Below are positions 1-7,729 of a stretch of 42,371 nucleotides of DNA, in pieces. Position 1 is the stretch's first letter. Each line of letters starts with the position of its first letter. A program made the position numbers and the translations under genes. Source of the DNA: Saprospiraceae bacterium (GTDB lineage Bacteria; Bacteroidota; Bacteroidia; Chitinophagales; Saprospiraceae); NCBI GenBank assembly GCA_029212405.1, contig JARGNR010000052.1, positions 3,465 through 45,835 of the forward strand, in the 5' to 3' direction. The notes under the pieces are model-generated. The model was given only the letters and a program-made list of their open reading frames with translations, was not told where the DNA came from and ran no database searches.

Positions 1-2238
1 TGCTGCAATTTCTCGTAATGGAGAGTAGTCATCCAAGACATATACTCCTCTACCGAAAGTAGCTCCCACCAAGTCATTATCTCGTTCATGCAATTCAATA
101 TCCCGAAATGCTATAGTGGGTACACCAGCATTTAGGAGGGTCCAATGAACACCTTTATCTACGGTAAAATAGATGCCATATTCCGTACCGATAAAAAGCA
201 GGTTTTCGTCAATATGGTCCTGTTTGATGGACCAGACTATGGTCCCAGTTGGTAAATCACCAGCAATAGAGCGCCAAGATTTCCCCTTATCGCCACTTAT
301 GAAAAGGTAAGTAGAATAGTCTCCTAGTTTATGTGCGTCAGCTACTGCGAATACAGTGTTTGCATCGTGAGAAGAGGCTTCAATATCATTGATAAAAGAT
401 AGTTTTGGAACGTTAGGGAGATCTGAACATTTTCTCCAGTTATCGCCGTCATCTTCACTGGCATGAATCAGTCCATCATCCGATCCTGTATACAATAGTC
501 CTTTCATTTTGCTAGACTCTGATATAGAGGTAAGAGTAGCATATTTTGACATTGCTCCATTATCGTAAAGAGCGTCTATGCCTGGAACCCGATCGATCAT
601 TTCCAATTCATACCTGGAGGTGTTTGATGTCAGATCGCCACTTATAGGAAACCATGAATTCCCTCGATTGTTACTTTGCCAAACTCTTTGTGATCCAAAG
701 TATAGGGTTTCGTTATCATGGGGGCTAACCTGAATTGGACTATCCCAGTTCCATCGCTCTGGCGGATCATTAGGAGCCGGTTGTGGTTGTATATTCAATA
801 CTTCATTGGTGGTTCGATCGTGCCGATGTAATAGTCCTTGCTGAATTTCCATATAGACAATATTAGGATCTTCAGGATCAAAAACAGAGTCATACCCATC
901 GGCACCCAATGGGATATACCAATCCTGATTGCGAATGCCTTCTACATTCGTGGTACGTGAAGGTCCGATCAAAGTGCCTAAATCTTGTGCACCGACTACT
1001 ACATTGTAAAAAGGCTCTGAATTATCGAGTCCCAATTTATAAAATTGCGAGATGGGAAGGTTTGGAAAATGACGCCAAGTAGTTCCTTCATCATAGGATT
1101 CATACAATCCTCCATCAGTACCTGCAATAAGGTGTTGCCCATTACTCGGATCAATCCAAAGTGCATGATTATCACTGTGTTTTTCTCTTCCATTACCGAG
1201 ATAATCAAATGTTTTTCCTCCATTTCGAGTAACATGTAAGAACACATCCATTTGATAGATTAAGTCAGGATCAGTAGGAGACACTTCAATTTCCTGATAA
1301 TAGTGGGGCCCAGTACCACCTGAAGTATACTCGTTTTGCTTTTTCCAACTTTCTCCTTTGTTTATGGATTTGTAAAACCCTTTATTTTTGCCATCTGATT
1401 CGATGGTTGCATAGACTAGATTGGGATTAGAAGGTGTAACTCCAAGTCCAATTTTTCCCATATCTCCTTGAGGTAAGCCTGATTTTAGTTGATTCCAACT
1501 TTCTGCTCCATCGATTGATTTGTAGATTCCAGATTGAGGTCCACCAGCAAGTAGTGCCCAAGTTTTTCTTCTTCGTTGATAGGCTGCTGCATAGATCACA
1601 TTGGAGTTGGATGGGTCGAATTCAATATCGGTGATGCCCGTGTGCTCATCAATATGGAGCATACGTTTCCATGTTTTACCCCCGTCGTTGGTTTTATACA
1701 ATCCTCGCTCTCCTCCAGATGACCAAAGAGGTCCTTCCGCAGCTACATAGACCACATCACTATTGGTGGGATCGATTAGTATTTTTCCAATGTGTTCAGA
1801 TTTCTCCAACCCCATTTTGTTCCATGATTTACCTCCGTCTTTGCTTTTGTAAACGCCGTCGCCCCAGCCTACATGACGACCACTGACATTCTCACCGGTA
1901 CCCACCCAGACAACTTCAGGATTAGCAGGGTCAAGGCTGACCGTACCAATTGAGTAGGAGGGTTGTTGATCAAAAATAGGGGTCCAGGTAATGCCGCTGT
2001 TTATAGTTTTCCACAGACCTCCAGAACCAACTGCTACATACCAGGTACTGCTTTGAGTCGGATGTACAGCAATGTCGGCAATTCTACCGCCCATGACAGC
2101 AGGGCCGATTCCTCTTAGTTGAAGTCCCTTGGCAACTTGACTTGCAACATCGGAGGAGTTGGATTGCGCGATGACGCTTTCAGAGGTTGTAAGTAAGAAT
2201 AGGGAAGCACATAGTAAATAGATTTTAATGTTTTGCAT
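1..2238 (-). CDS. Secreted BNR/sortilin (VPS10)-like beta-propeller protein, C-terminus cut by window edge
   Basis: The minus-strand frame is open from the ATG at 2238 to base 1, giving 746 residues; homologues are usually about 1000 residues, so roughly the last quarter lies outside the window. It begins with a signal peptide (MQNIKIYLLC..., cleavage near VIAQ-S). The body holds repeated Asp-box motifs (SKDGGKSW, TNDGGKTW, SIDGAESW), alternating with strands such as GIGPAVMGGRIADIAV and ending in GRGVYVLDDYSPLREIAA. This arrangement is typical of the Bacteroidota glycosyl-hydrolase-like VPS10/BNR proteins. These are exported beta-propellers, often annotated as glycosyl hydrolases without proven activity, so substrate and reaction cannot be stated. 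It is transcribed divergently from the next gene. Confidence 0.9.
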   Translation of the reverse strand, partial: MQNIKIYLLCASLFLLTTSESVIAQSNSSDVASQVAKGLQLRGIGPAVMGGRIADIAVHPTQSSTWYVAVGSGGLWKTINSGITWTPIFDQQPSYSIGTVSLDPANPEVVWVGTGENVSGRHVGWGDGVYKSKDGGKSWNKMGLEKSEHIGKILIDPTNSDVVYVAAEGPLWSSGGERGLYKTNDGGKTWKRMLHIDEHTGITDIEFDPSNSNVIYAAAYQRRRKTWALLAGGPQSGIYKSIDGAESWNQLKSGLPQGDMGKIGLGVTPSNPNLVYATIESDGKNKGFYKSINKGESWKKQNEYTSGGTGPHYYQEIEVSPTDPDLIYQMDVFLHVTRNGGKTFDYLGNGREKHSDNHALWIDPSNGQHLIAGTDGGLYESYDEGTTWRHFPNLPISQFYKLGLDNSEPFYNVVVGAQDLGTLIGPSRTTNVEGIRNQDWYIPLGADGYDSVFDPEDPNIVYMEIQQGLLHRHDRTTNEVLNIQPQPAPNDPPERWNWDSPIQVSPHDNETLYFGSQRVWQSNNRGNSWFPISGDLTSNTSRYELEMIDRVPGIDALYDNGAMSKYATLTSISESSKMKGLLYTGSDDGLIHASEDDGDNWRKCSDLPNVPKLSFINDIEASSHDANTVFAVADAHKLGDYSTYLFISGDKGKSWRSIAGDLPTGTIVWSIKQDHIDENLLFIGTEYGIYFTVDKGVHWTLLNAGVPTIAFRDIELHERDNDLVGATFGRGVYVLDDYSPLREIAA

Positions 2239-2559
2239 GGACGATTTGATTTTATAGAGGCTGAATATAATGCAAAAGTTTTCAATAATGAACTGAATGG
2301 AAATGGAAAGAGCAAGGTCCAATTAGTTTACAGAGGTAGAAAAAGAGAGAATGGGAAACAAATCAATAGCAGGGGCTAGGAGAATGATGAAAATGGTTGT
2401 GCAATTGGTATAGGAATACTGTTGACAATGATTAGGTATATCCATAGAACAAGAAGAAGTGGATACAAAGAATTAATTGATGTTCGTGAAAATTTAATAT
2501 TTTTGATTCTGTCGATCTGGGCAGCATGGTTCAGTATAAAAAATCAAAATCAATTACAC
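2239..2559. other. Intergenic region between divergent genes
   Basis: It separates the minus-strand BNR protein from the plus-strand unknown gene. The frame of the downstream gene stays open back to an ATG at 2422, so part of this stretch could be an N-terminal extension. I prefer the start at 2560 because the paralogue at 7459 begins at the equivalent codon. Minus-strand bases near 2275 contain a TTTTGCA stretch that could be a -7 element for the BNR gene, but no well-spaced -33 TTG was found. Nothing else was recognised. Confidence 0.4.
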
Positions 2560-3408
2560 ATGGCAATGATTATAAACAAAATGCTGAGGGTCATTCCTAA
2601 AAAGCAAAAAATTACGGAGGTGGATTGCCATTCCATTTGTTCTACTTTAGCGATTACAGGAGGAGAGTTGTGGGAGAAAGTGATTTATTATATCAATGAA
2701 GAAGAAAATTGTCTGGATATCAAATACAAGTCTAGAAGGGGAAGAGGTGAGTTGGGTATTGAGGACAACAAAGAGGAGTTTGATGTTTGGGTTATATCAA
2801 ATTACGAAGGGGGACCAGATTATATTTATTGTTTAAATGCCCGTCAGTATGAATTGGATAATACGGGCGACACTGTGAATCTCTACCGTTTTGACGAAGT
2901 GCGTATTGGTGGCGATCACAGCCAATTAATTCAGGATATATACCCACATTTTTTTTACATTAAGAACGACAAGCTTCCTGACGAACTTAAACGTGCCCTT
3001 CGAAACGAAAAAGAAAATTTTATATCCTTTCAATTGGATGGCTTATATACAGAAGGAACGACCTATCAGGTAGGGGAGACCTATTCGCGAGAACCAGAAT
3101 TGCTCTCCAGGGAAGAATTTTTTAAGCCTACAAGAGTGTCGTTTTGGGAAGCACAGTTTCTGTATTCTAATCATCAAGGCAATTATTCAGTGCAAAAATT
3201 ATTGGAGGCATGTCAAAAGGATAGGTTGCGATCGTACGAATGGTCGAGGGAACATTTGCATGAAATACAGTATTGTTTTCAGGGAAGAGTGGTCAAAAAA
3301 ATAGAAACCGGAGTACATTGGATGTATTATAATTCAGAGTTTTTTGACAATTCGGCGGAGAAGAATTGGGTGGAATATATGGGGTTGTACCATAGAGGTT
3401 TGATATAA
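2560..3408 (+). CDS. Unrecognised 282-aa protein; full-length member of a local duplicate pair
   Basis: I do not recognise a family. There is no signal peptide or membrane segment in the 282-residue form, so it is probably cytoplasmic. The first 76 residues (MAMIINKMLRVIPKK... to ...KEEFDV) match the short gene at 7459 at 64 of 76 positions by eye. The remaining 206 residues are acidic and aromatic-rich (DLIYCLNA-like, FYIKNDKLPDEL, FWEAQFLYSNHQGNY) and occur only here. The reading frame extends upstream to 2422, but that extension has no counterpart before the paralogue. The position among small accessory genes would suit an immunity or accessory role, but nothing in the sequence proves that. 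Confidence 0.7.
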   Translation: MAMIINKMLRVIPKKQKITEVDCHSICSTLAITGGELWEKVIYYINEEENCLDIKYKSRRGRGELGIEDNKEEFDVWVISNYEGGPDYIYCLNARQYELDNTGDTVNLYRFDEVRIGGDHSQLIQDIYPHFFYIKNDKLPDELKRALRNEKENFISFQLDGLYTEGTTYQVGETYSREPELLSREEFFKPTRVSFWEAQFLYSNHQGNYSVQKLLEACQKDRLRSYEWSREHLHEIQYCFQGRVVKKIETGVHWMYYNSEFFDNSAEKNWVEYMGLYHRGLI

Positions 3409-3570
3409 TTTAATACTAATAAAATGGATCTACACACGTATTTTGGGCATGTTTTAAGGATAGACTGTAAGGTGTTTTAATTTAAGACATTCCTTGGTTT
3501 TGAATTAACATGATAGTACTAAAAGAGATGAATTTGTTGGGTAAAACGATAATTTTATACTGAGGTAAGG

Positions 3571-4140
3571 ATGGAATCGAAGCGATTATTATATATGGAA
3601 AGAATTACGAGCAAGAGGTTAACACAGTGTTTTCGTTGTAACCATTATTTAGAAAAAAAGAGGTGCAAGGCTTTTCCAGAAAAAAATATTCCAAAGGGTT
3701 ATTTATATGGAACAGTAAACCATTCCTTAGTATTGGGAAACCAGAAAGGAAACTATACGTATGAAGTCAACCAAAAGTATAGAGAGCAGGAGGAGCGCTA
3801 TAAAGCGAGTGATGCCGTCGCAGTTCAGGAGCTGGAGGAAAATAAAAAGGAACTGCCAAGGGTGATAATTGAGAGGATCAAAAAACGACAAATCGATTTA
3901 CGTAAACTAAAGAAAGTTGTAGTATCCGCTTCAGGTCCATTAAGATCCAAGTTTGATCTAAGTATGGAATTCTATCCTGCTGAAATGACTATAGAAAATT
4001 TAGCAATCAGTAGTTTCAAATATGAATCGAAGAGTATCTTGAAAGGTTTGGAAGCATTAAATAAGAAATCGAGTTTCATACTTGAGATTTACGGAGAAAA
4101 GGAGTGGAAATATATTTTTGATGAAAATTTCCTTTGGTAA
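3571..4140 (+). CDS. Hypothetical 189-aa protein with N-terminal Cys motif
   Basis: The N-terminal part has the pattern C-x2-C-N-H-Y-L-x4-RCKAFPE-x-NIPKGY-x2-G-x2-NH (residues about 20-51). It resembles the small bacterial domain with CxxC...CxAFPxxIPxxIxxGxxDH found in short hypothetical proteins and at the ends of some phage head-morphogenesis proteins. The three Cys and the His could bind metal. From about residue 60 the protein is Lys/Glu-rich and helical, followed by an unrecognised C-terminal region ending in a tryptophan. The start at 3571 is supported by a purine-rich AGGTAAGG directly upstream, which is unusual in this window; a second ATG lies 24 bases downstream. Function is unknown. 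Confidence 0.65.
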   Translation: MESKRLLYMERITSKRLTQCFRCNHYLEKKRCKAFPEKNIPKGYLYGTVNHSLVLGNQKGNYTYEVNQKYREQEERYKASDAVAVQELEENKKELPRVIIERIKKRQIDLRKLKKVVVSASGPLRSKFDLSMEFYPAEMTIENLAISSFKYESKSILKGLEALNKKSSFILEIYGEKEWKYIFDENFLW

Positions 4141-4338
4141 GGGTTGCGTTCTATGCCTTCCGAAGATAGACCGTTGTGATGGCTGCGTGATTATAAATAC
4201 ATCGTGTTCCAAGTGTTTCGTAAGAGTTGACCAAGTTTCAATAAAAGCCAACTCTCTTTTCAGAGTATAAAAGGCACCTATAAATGGGAGTTGTCAGGCT
4301 CTGAATTTGAAGGGGAAGGAATAATTGTCAACACTAAT

Positions 4339-4352
4339 GTTGTATATACAAC
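4339..4352. promoter_or_regulatory. Palindromic operator before the MarR gene (copy 1)
   Basis: GTTGTATATACAAC is a perfect 14-bp palindrome. With its left flank ACACTAAT it forms a 22-bp block (4331-4352) that recurs exactly at 4780-4801, before the adjacent NmrA-like gene. The size and symmetry suit a winged-helix MarR dimer. The site covers the putative -33 TTG of the regulator's promoter, so binding would block polymerase. Confidence 0.85.
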
Positions 4353-4369
4353 AAATTTGTCTATCTTTG
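4340..4369 (+). promoter_or_regulatory. Bacteroidota-type promoter of the MarR gene
   Basis: A -33 TTG at 4340-4342, lying inside the palindrome, is followed by a 19-bp spacer and TATCTTTG at 4362-4369, a full match to the -7 consensus TAnnTTTG. The ATG lies only four bases after the -7 box. Transcription would therefore start at or next to the start codon, giving a leaderless or nearly leaderless mRNA. Confidence 0.7.
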
Positions 4370-4373
4370 TGCT

Positions 4374-4772
4374 ATGAAATATCAATTAAACGAGTGTATA
4401 GGTTCGCGAATTCGACGTGTGTCGCGAATCATAGATGCGTATTTCAGAGAAGAGGCAAAGAAGTTTGGGATCACAGAAAATCAAATGACCATCCTTTTTG
4501 CCTTGCATAGTTTGGGCAAAGTCGAACAAAAACAAATCGGCTACAATTTGGTCCTTGAACGCTCAACGGTAAGTCGAAATATCAAGCAGCTAGAGAAAAA
4601 GGGATACATCGTCCGGACTTCTTCGTATCATCCTGAAATAGAATTGACAAAAGAAGGAACAAAATTGGTGCTACAACTGATACCGATGTGGGAAAATGTA
4701 ATGAACCAATTGATGCTTAAATTGGACAATAGTGTCATAAATTTTTTAACAGAAATAGAACGCAAGCTATAA
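4374..4772 (+). CDS. MarR-family winged-helix transcriptional regulator
   Basis: At 132 residues it is the usual length for a compact MarR protein. A winged helix-turn-helix spans about residues 28-90: FGITENQMTILFALHSL, then the recognition region KQIGYNLVLERSTVSRNIKQLEKKGYI, then a wing region VRTSSYHPEIELTKEG. Flanking helices provide dimerisation. MarR proteins usually repress their own gene and a neighbour, releasing DNA when a small aromatic ligand or oxidant is present. The identical palindrome before this gene and before the NmrA-like gene directly downstream is the expected arrangement. The ligand cannot be deduced, and there is only one candidate redox-sensing Cys to consider outside the HTH (near residue 8). 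Confidence 0.93.
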   Translation: MKYQLNECIGSRIRRVSRIIDAYFREEAKKFGITENQMTILFALHSLGKVEQKQIGYNLVLERSTVSRNIKQLEKKGYIVRTSSYHPEIELTKEGTKLVLQLIPMWENVMNQLMLKLDNSVINFLTEIERKL

Positions 4773-4787
4773 TTTTTTTACACTAAT

Positions 4788-4801
4788 GTTGTATATACAA
4801 C
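4788..4801. promoter_or_regulatory. Palindromic operator before the NmrA-like gene (copy 2)
   Basis: This is a second exact GTTGTATATACAAC with the same ACACTAAT left flank, 15 bp before the ATG at 4816. The match covers 22 bp (4780-4801) and falls in the short gap between the MarR stop and the oxidoreductase start. It gives the downstream gene its own operator even though the two genes are close enough to share a transcript. Confidence 0.85.
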
Positions 4802-4815
4802 TTAAATACTAAATT

Positions 4816-5925
4816 ATGAATATCAAAATACTAATCACCGCGGCCAATGGAAACACGGGGTTTCCAGCTGCAAAAGAATTATTACATCTTGGATTTGAGG
4901 TAAGAGCAATGATCCGAAACCCTAAAAATCCAAAAGCGCTGGAGTTGAAGCGGTTAGGAGCAGAACTCTTTGTAGGAGATATGGATGATTACAGAGACGT
5001 TAAAGAAGCGCTAATAGGAGTTCAACGCGCCTACTTTTGTACCCCATTTGGGAGAAACTCATTGTTTCAAACCAATGCCTTCTTTATTGCTGCCGAAGAA
5101 TCCAAAGCATTAGAACATGTGGTGTATATGTCGCAGTGGTTATTGAACCAACATCATCCTTCCATCAACACTAAAATGCAATGGCTTGGGGAACAACTCG
5201 TGCGGAAACATAAAACGATAACCTATACCTTTGTGAATCCGGGATTATTTGCGTTCACCTACTTTTTTACCGTTGAATTTATGGCTCAACTGGGGATAAT
5301 GCCTACAGCGATACAAGGGGATGGACTCAATGCCCCTCCTTCAGAAGATGATCAGGGTAGGGTGGTTGCGCATATTCTTAAGGATCCTGAACCGCATCAT
5401 CAAAAAACGTATCGACCCACAGGACCCCAACTTATTTCTCAGTCAGAGGTAGTTGCAGTATTCAGTAAAGTCCTGGGCAGAAACATCAAATTGATGCCCA
5501 TATCAGAAAAAATGCTACTGAAATCCCTAAAAGCTGGCAAATATTCTATGTACGACTATTCAAATATCCGTTACTATTTAAGAGATGCATCTGAAAATGT
5601 GTTTGCCATAAACGGGGTTACGAATGTGGTGAAAGAACTCACAGGAAGAGAGCCTGAAGATTTTGAGACCATTGTTAGGACGTACATATCCGAGATGCCA
5701 GAGGCCAAAAAATCACTTGGGAATACACTGAAAGCGATCAAGAATTTTGGGAAAATCTTGATAACAAAAGCTCCAAATATGGAAGAATTTGAGAAAACGC
5801 AGTATTACCCAAACTTCATTCACGGTATGAATCAAGCGATAGATAGTCCAGATTGGTTGGATTTGAGAAAGAATGAAAAGTACGATGTGAATTTGAAAAA
5901 GATGCCCAGGGTTCAACCTACATAA
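4816..5925 (+). CDS. NmrA-like NAD(P)-binding oxidoreductase (extended Rossmann protein)
   Basis: The N-terminus carries a dinucleotide-binding loop, ILITAANGNTGFPAAKEL, at residues 5-22, followed by the arginine typical of NADP-preferring atypical SDRs (VRAMIRNPKNPKA). VGDMDDYRDVKEALIGV is the usual second motif of NmrA/HSCARG-type proteins. At 369 residues it is about 70 longer than a standard NmrA-like protein; the extra part is the Lys-rich C-terminal region after about residue 290. These proteins act as NADP sensors or quinone/aldehyde reductases. Control by the adjacent MarR protein would fit a detoxification role, which is inference. The 15-nt gap to the operator supports the start at 4816. 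Confidence 0.85.
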   Translation: MNIKILITAANGNTGFPAAKELLHLGFEVRAMIRNPKNPKALELKRLGAELFVGDMDDYRDVKEALIGVQRAYFCTPFGRNSLFQTNAFFIAAEESKALEHVVYMSQWLLNQHHPSINTKMQWLGEQLVRKHKTITYTFVNPGLFAFTYFFTVEFMAQLGIMPTAIQGDGLNAPPSEDDQGRVVAHILKDPEPHHQKTYRPTGPQLISQSEVVAVFSKVLGRNIKLMPISEKMLLKSLKAGKYSMYDYSNIRYYLRDASENVFAINGVTNVVKELTGREPEDFETIVRTYISEMPEAKKSLGNTLKAIKNFGKILITKAPNMEEFEKTQYYPNFIHGMNQAIDSPDWLDLRKNEKYDVNLKKMPRVQPT

Positions 5926-6131
5926 TTCGATGAAAGGGGATGAGGTGATAGAGTTTACCTTTTATATTCTCAAAAAAGAATCACTAAAGTATTGTTCAAA
6001 ATACTGGTTTTCATTGTGATGTTCCTATAAATCATGTCAACTGGTTATAAAATATCATAGCATTTTTCATGGATTAAAAATAAAACAGGCATTAAAAAGA
6101 ATTAGGATAAATAATATGTATTTTAAAGATT

Positions 6132-6539
6132 ATGGAAAATTTATATAATTTGAAATCCCCACTTATTATCCAATTCACACTAATAATTTCCTTTTTATTT
6201 TGTTTGAATAACCATGGTTTTACTCAAGGATCAAGGTTCCAAAACTCTAAATTGAAAAAGCATGCAATCTATGGAAACCTTGGAGCTATTCCAGTGCCTG
6301 CTATATTTGATAGAGGAGGAAAAATTATTAGTAGAACAGCATATTATGAACATATGATTAAACAGAATCTGTGGAAAAAGGGAATTTCATCATTTGTGAA
6401 AGTGGGTATAGGGAATGTAGGATATCATGAATCAGATCCCAGTTCAGCTAAAGAAAGTGACTTAATAATGGCTCAGTTTGGATTATTATTTGGCGCAGGC
6501 AAAAATCATTTAGAGATAGGTGCTTCTGGCATTGGATAA
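6132..6539 (+). CDS. Truncated outer-membrane beta-barrel-like protein
   Basis: This 135-residue product has an N-terminal hydrophobic export signal (LIIQFTLIISFLFCLN) and then KKHAIYGNLGAIPVPAIF, RTAYYEHMIKQ, FVKVGIGNVGYHE, IMAQFGLLFGAGKNHLEIGAS. This pattern of short amphipathic strands resembles Bacteroidota outer-membrane proteins of about 200 residues that begin with a K-H-A-I/V-Y-G-N/S-L-G strand. Those proteins continue with several more strands after the NHLEIG segment, whereas this one stops there. The missing C-terminal strands and the decayed reading frames directly downstream suggest a broken gene rather than a complete small barrel. Confidence 0.55.
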   Translation: MENLYNLKSPLIIQFTLIISFLFCLNNHGFTQGSRFQNSKLKKHAIYGNLGAIPVPAIFDRGGKIISRTAYYEHMIKQNLWKKGISSFVKVGIGNVGYHESDPSSAKESDLIMAQFGLLFGAGKNHLEIGASGIG

Positions 6540-6550
6540 ATTTTACTTTA

Positions 6551-6771
6551 ATGAATATGGAATCTACTGAAAAGGGAACGGTAAAAGTCGCCGTATTTAA
6601 TGATAAATACGAAAATAATGTTCAACTCGTTGAGGAATTGAAATGCCCTTACTATACTATACAGAATTAAGTGACTTAGTGATATCTGCCTGCTTGGGAA
6701 ATTCTTCAGTCGAAACGTTTTACTTTGAAGAAAGCAAGCTAGGCTATTCTACAGCTTCTGTATTTTTGTAA
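6551..6771 (+). pseudogene. Decayed or frameshifted coding remnant
   Basis: Two short frames read as protein-like sequence. Frame one (6551-6670) gives MNMESTEKGTVKVAVFNDKY, continuing to VQLVEELKCPYYTIQN. A second frame (6643-6771) gives MPLLYYTELSDLVISACLGN, continuing to SSVETFYFEESKLGY and STASVFL. They overlap around 6643-6670, where one indel would join them into a single product of about 75 residues. I recognise no family. The position directly after a truncated barrel gene supports local gene decay. They could also be two chance ORFs. Confidence 0.35.
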
Positions 6772-6789
6772 AGTACCTTAAAATGTCTA

Positions 6790-7242
6790 CTAATGTAACT
6801 CATCAATAGCCCTCAGAATATCTCGTCTACTGATTTGGCCTACCAATTTATCATTGTCATCCTTGACTATTAACCGCTTATACGGAGATGAAACAAATTC
6901 TAAGGCTACATCCAAAATATTTTGATTGACACTAATGGACTTCATCACATTAGACATATAATTGGAAACTGTATCTGTACTGGTTGGTAATCGATTGTAA
7001 ATATTTCCAAACATGACTTTCAAACAATCTTTGTCGTCAATTAAACCAACTACTTGACCATTATTATCAAGTACAGGGGCTCCTGATATTCTATGCTTTA
7101 ACAAGGATTTGATGACATCATGAATGTCTGTATCCTTTTTGAAGGTGATCAAATCGCGCGTCATGTATTCTTCGACAGACGGAATATGCCTCACTGTTTT
7201 TTTAATGTCTTTATCTACCAGTTTGTTTTGGAAGTTTTTCAT
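6790..7242 (-). CDS. Tandem CBS-domain protein
   Basis: The 150-residue protein consists almost only of two CBS domains, at about residues 22-84 (VEEYMTRDLITFKKDTDIHD ... GAPVLDNNGQVVGLIDDKDCL) and 92-148 (NYMSNVMKSISVNQNILDVA ... RLIVKDDNDKLVGQISRRDIL). A CBS pair folds into a Bateman module that usually binds AMP, ATP or another adenosyl ligand. Stand-alone pairs sense energy charge or modulate partner proteins. No partner is encoded beside it: both neighbours are decayed or unrelated and lie on the other strand. Confidence 0.92.
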   Translation of the reverse strand: MKNFQNKLVDKDIKKTVRHIPSVEEYMTRDLITFKKDTDIHDVIKSLLKHRISGAPVLDNNGQVVGLIDDKDCLKVMFGNIYNRLPTSTDTVSNYMSNVMKSISVNQNILDVALEFVSSPYKRLIVKDDNDKLVGQISRRDILRAIDELH

Positions 7243-7352
7243 AGTATCAATTTTAAGTAATCATGAAATAGTGTTTGCAGGAATTTTAAAAAGTAAATGT
7301 CTTTGAATATTATCTCTTAATATAAGACATTTAGGGTTCTAAAAAAAATCTT

Positions 7353-7383
7353 TAGCGATCGGATCCTTTATAGCGATCGGATC
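7353..7383. repeat. Two tandem copies of AGCGATCGGATC
   Basis: TAGCGATCGGATC occurs at 7353-7365 and again at 7371-7383, separated by CTTTA. A third copy of the 12-mer lies at 7702-7713. Each contains the palindrome CGATCG. The three copies bracket the short gene at 7459-7689, so they may be regulatory sites or footprints of an insertion or recombination. Confidence 0.7.
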
Positions 7384-7458
7384 TTGATGTAGAAAAAGTA
7401 GTACTTTAGCTGAATAGAGTATTCTTATGGGCATTACTATTCAGAAAACCAATGTATC

Positions 7459-7689
7459 ATGGCAATGATTGTAAACAAGATGCTTCGGGTAATCCCCAAA
7501 ACGCAAAAAATAACAAGTGTGGATTGTCACTCACTTTGTTCGACACTTGCAATTACTGGAGGTGAATTGTGGGAAAAAGTGATTTATTATATCAATGAAG
7601 AAGACAATTGTCTATACATTAAATTCAAGTCTAGAAGAGGAGGAGGTGAGCTAGGAGTTGAAGAAAATAAAGATGAATTTGATATTTGA
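7459..7689 (+). pseudogene. Shortened paralogue of the 2560-3408 gene (76 residues)
   Basis: The product matches residues 1-76 of the protein at 2560 at 64 of 76 positions by eye, starting at the equivalent ATG. It stops exactly where the parent continues: the parent reads GAT GTT TGG after the shared block and this copy reads GAT ATT TGA, so the parent's tryptophan codon corresponds to a stop. Nucleotide similarity fades within about 15 bases of that point. Many differences are synonymous or conservative (I/V, E/D, Y/F), suggesting the copy evolved under selection for a while or is still translated as a one-domain protein. It is flanked by copies of a 12-bp repeat. Confidence 0.65.
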
Positions 7690-7701
7690 GAGATTAGTAT
7701 A

Positions 7702-7713
7702 AGCGATCGGATC
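7702..7713. repeat. Third copy of AGCGATCGGATC
   Basis: Exact 12-bp match to the two copies at 7354-7365 and 7372-7383. It lies 12 bp after the stop of the shortened paralogue and 16 bp before the start of the DUF1963 gene. Confidence 0.7.
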
Positions 7714-7729
7714 GTTATAAATCAAGATT

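Noticed and set aside
999-1247. Minus-strand 82-codon frame
   Set aside because: It lies inside the BNR/sortilin-like gene in another frame of the same strand; the gene's own frame is clearly coding.
2422-2559. N-terminal extension of the 282-aa gene, with a hydrophobic stretch (LIFLILSIWAAWFSI)
   Set aside because: The paralogue at 7459 starts at the equivalent of 2560; the extension has no counterpart there.
4223-4260. AGAGTTG ... CAACTCT hairpin followed by CTTTT
   Set aside because: Only 7 bp of stem with a 19-nt loop and a weak T-run; too weak to call a terminator.
4082-4270. 62-codon plus-strand frame with five closely spaced Cys (GCVLCLPKIDRCDGC...)
   Set aside because: It overlaps the end of the 3571-4140 gene in another frame, has no convincing start region and may be chance; the Cys pattern matches no motif I know.
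7124-7306. 60-codon plus-strand frame
   Set aside because: It is the reverse of the CBS-domain gene and has no coding features.
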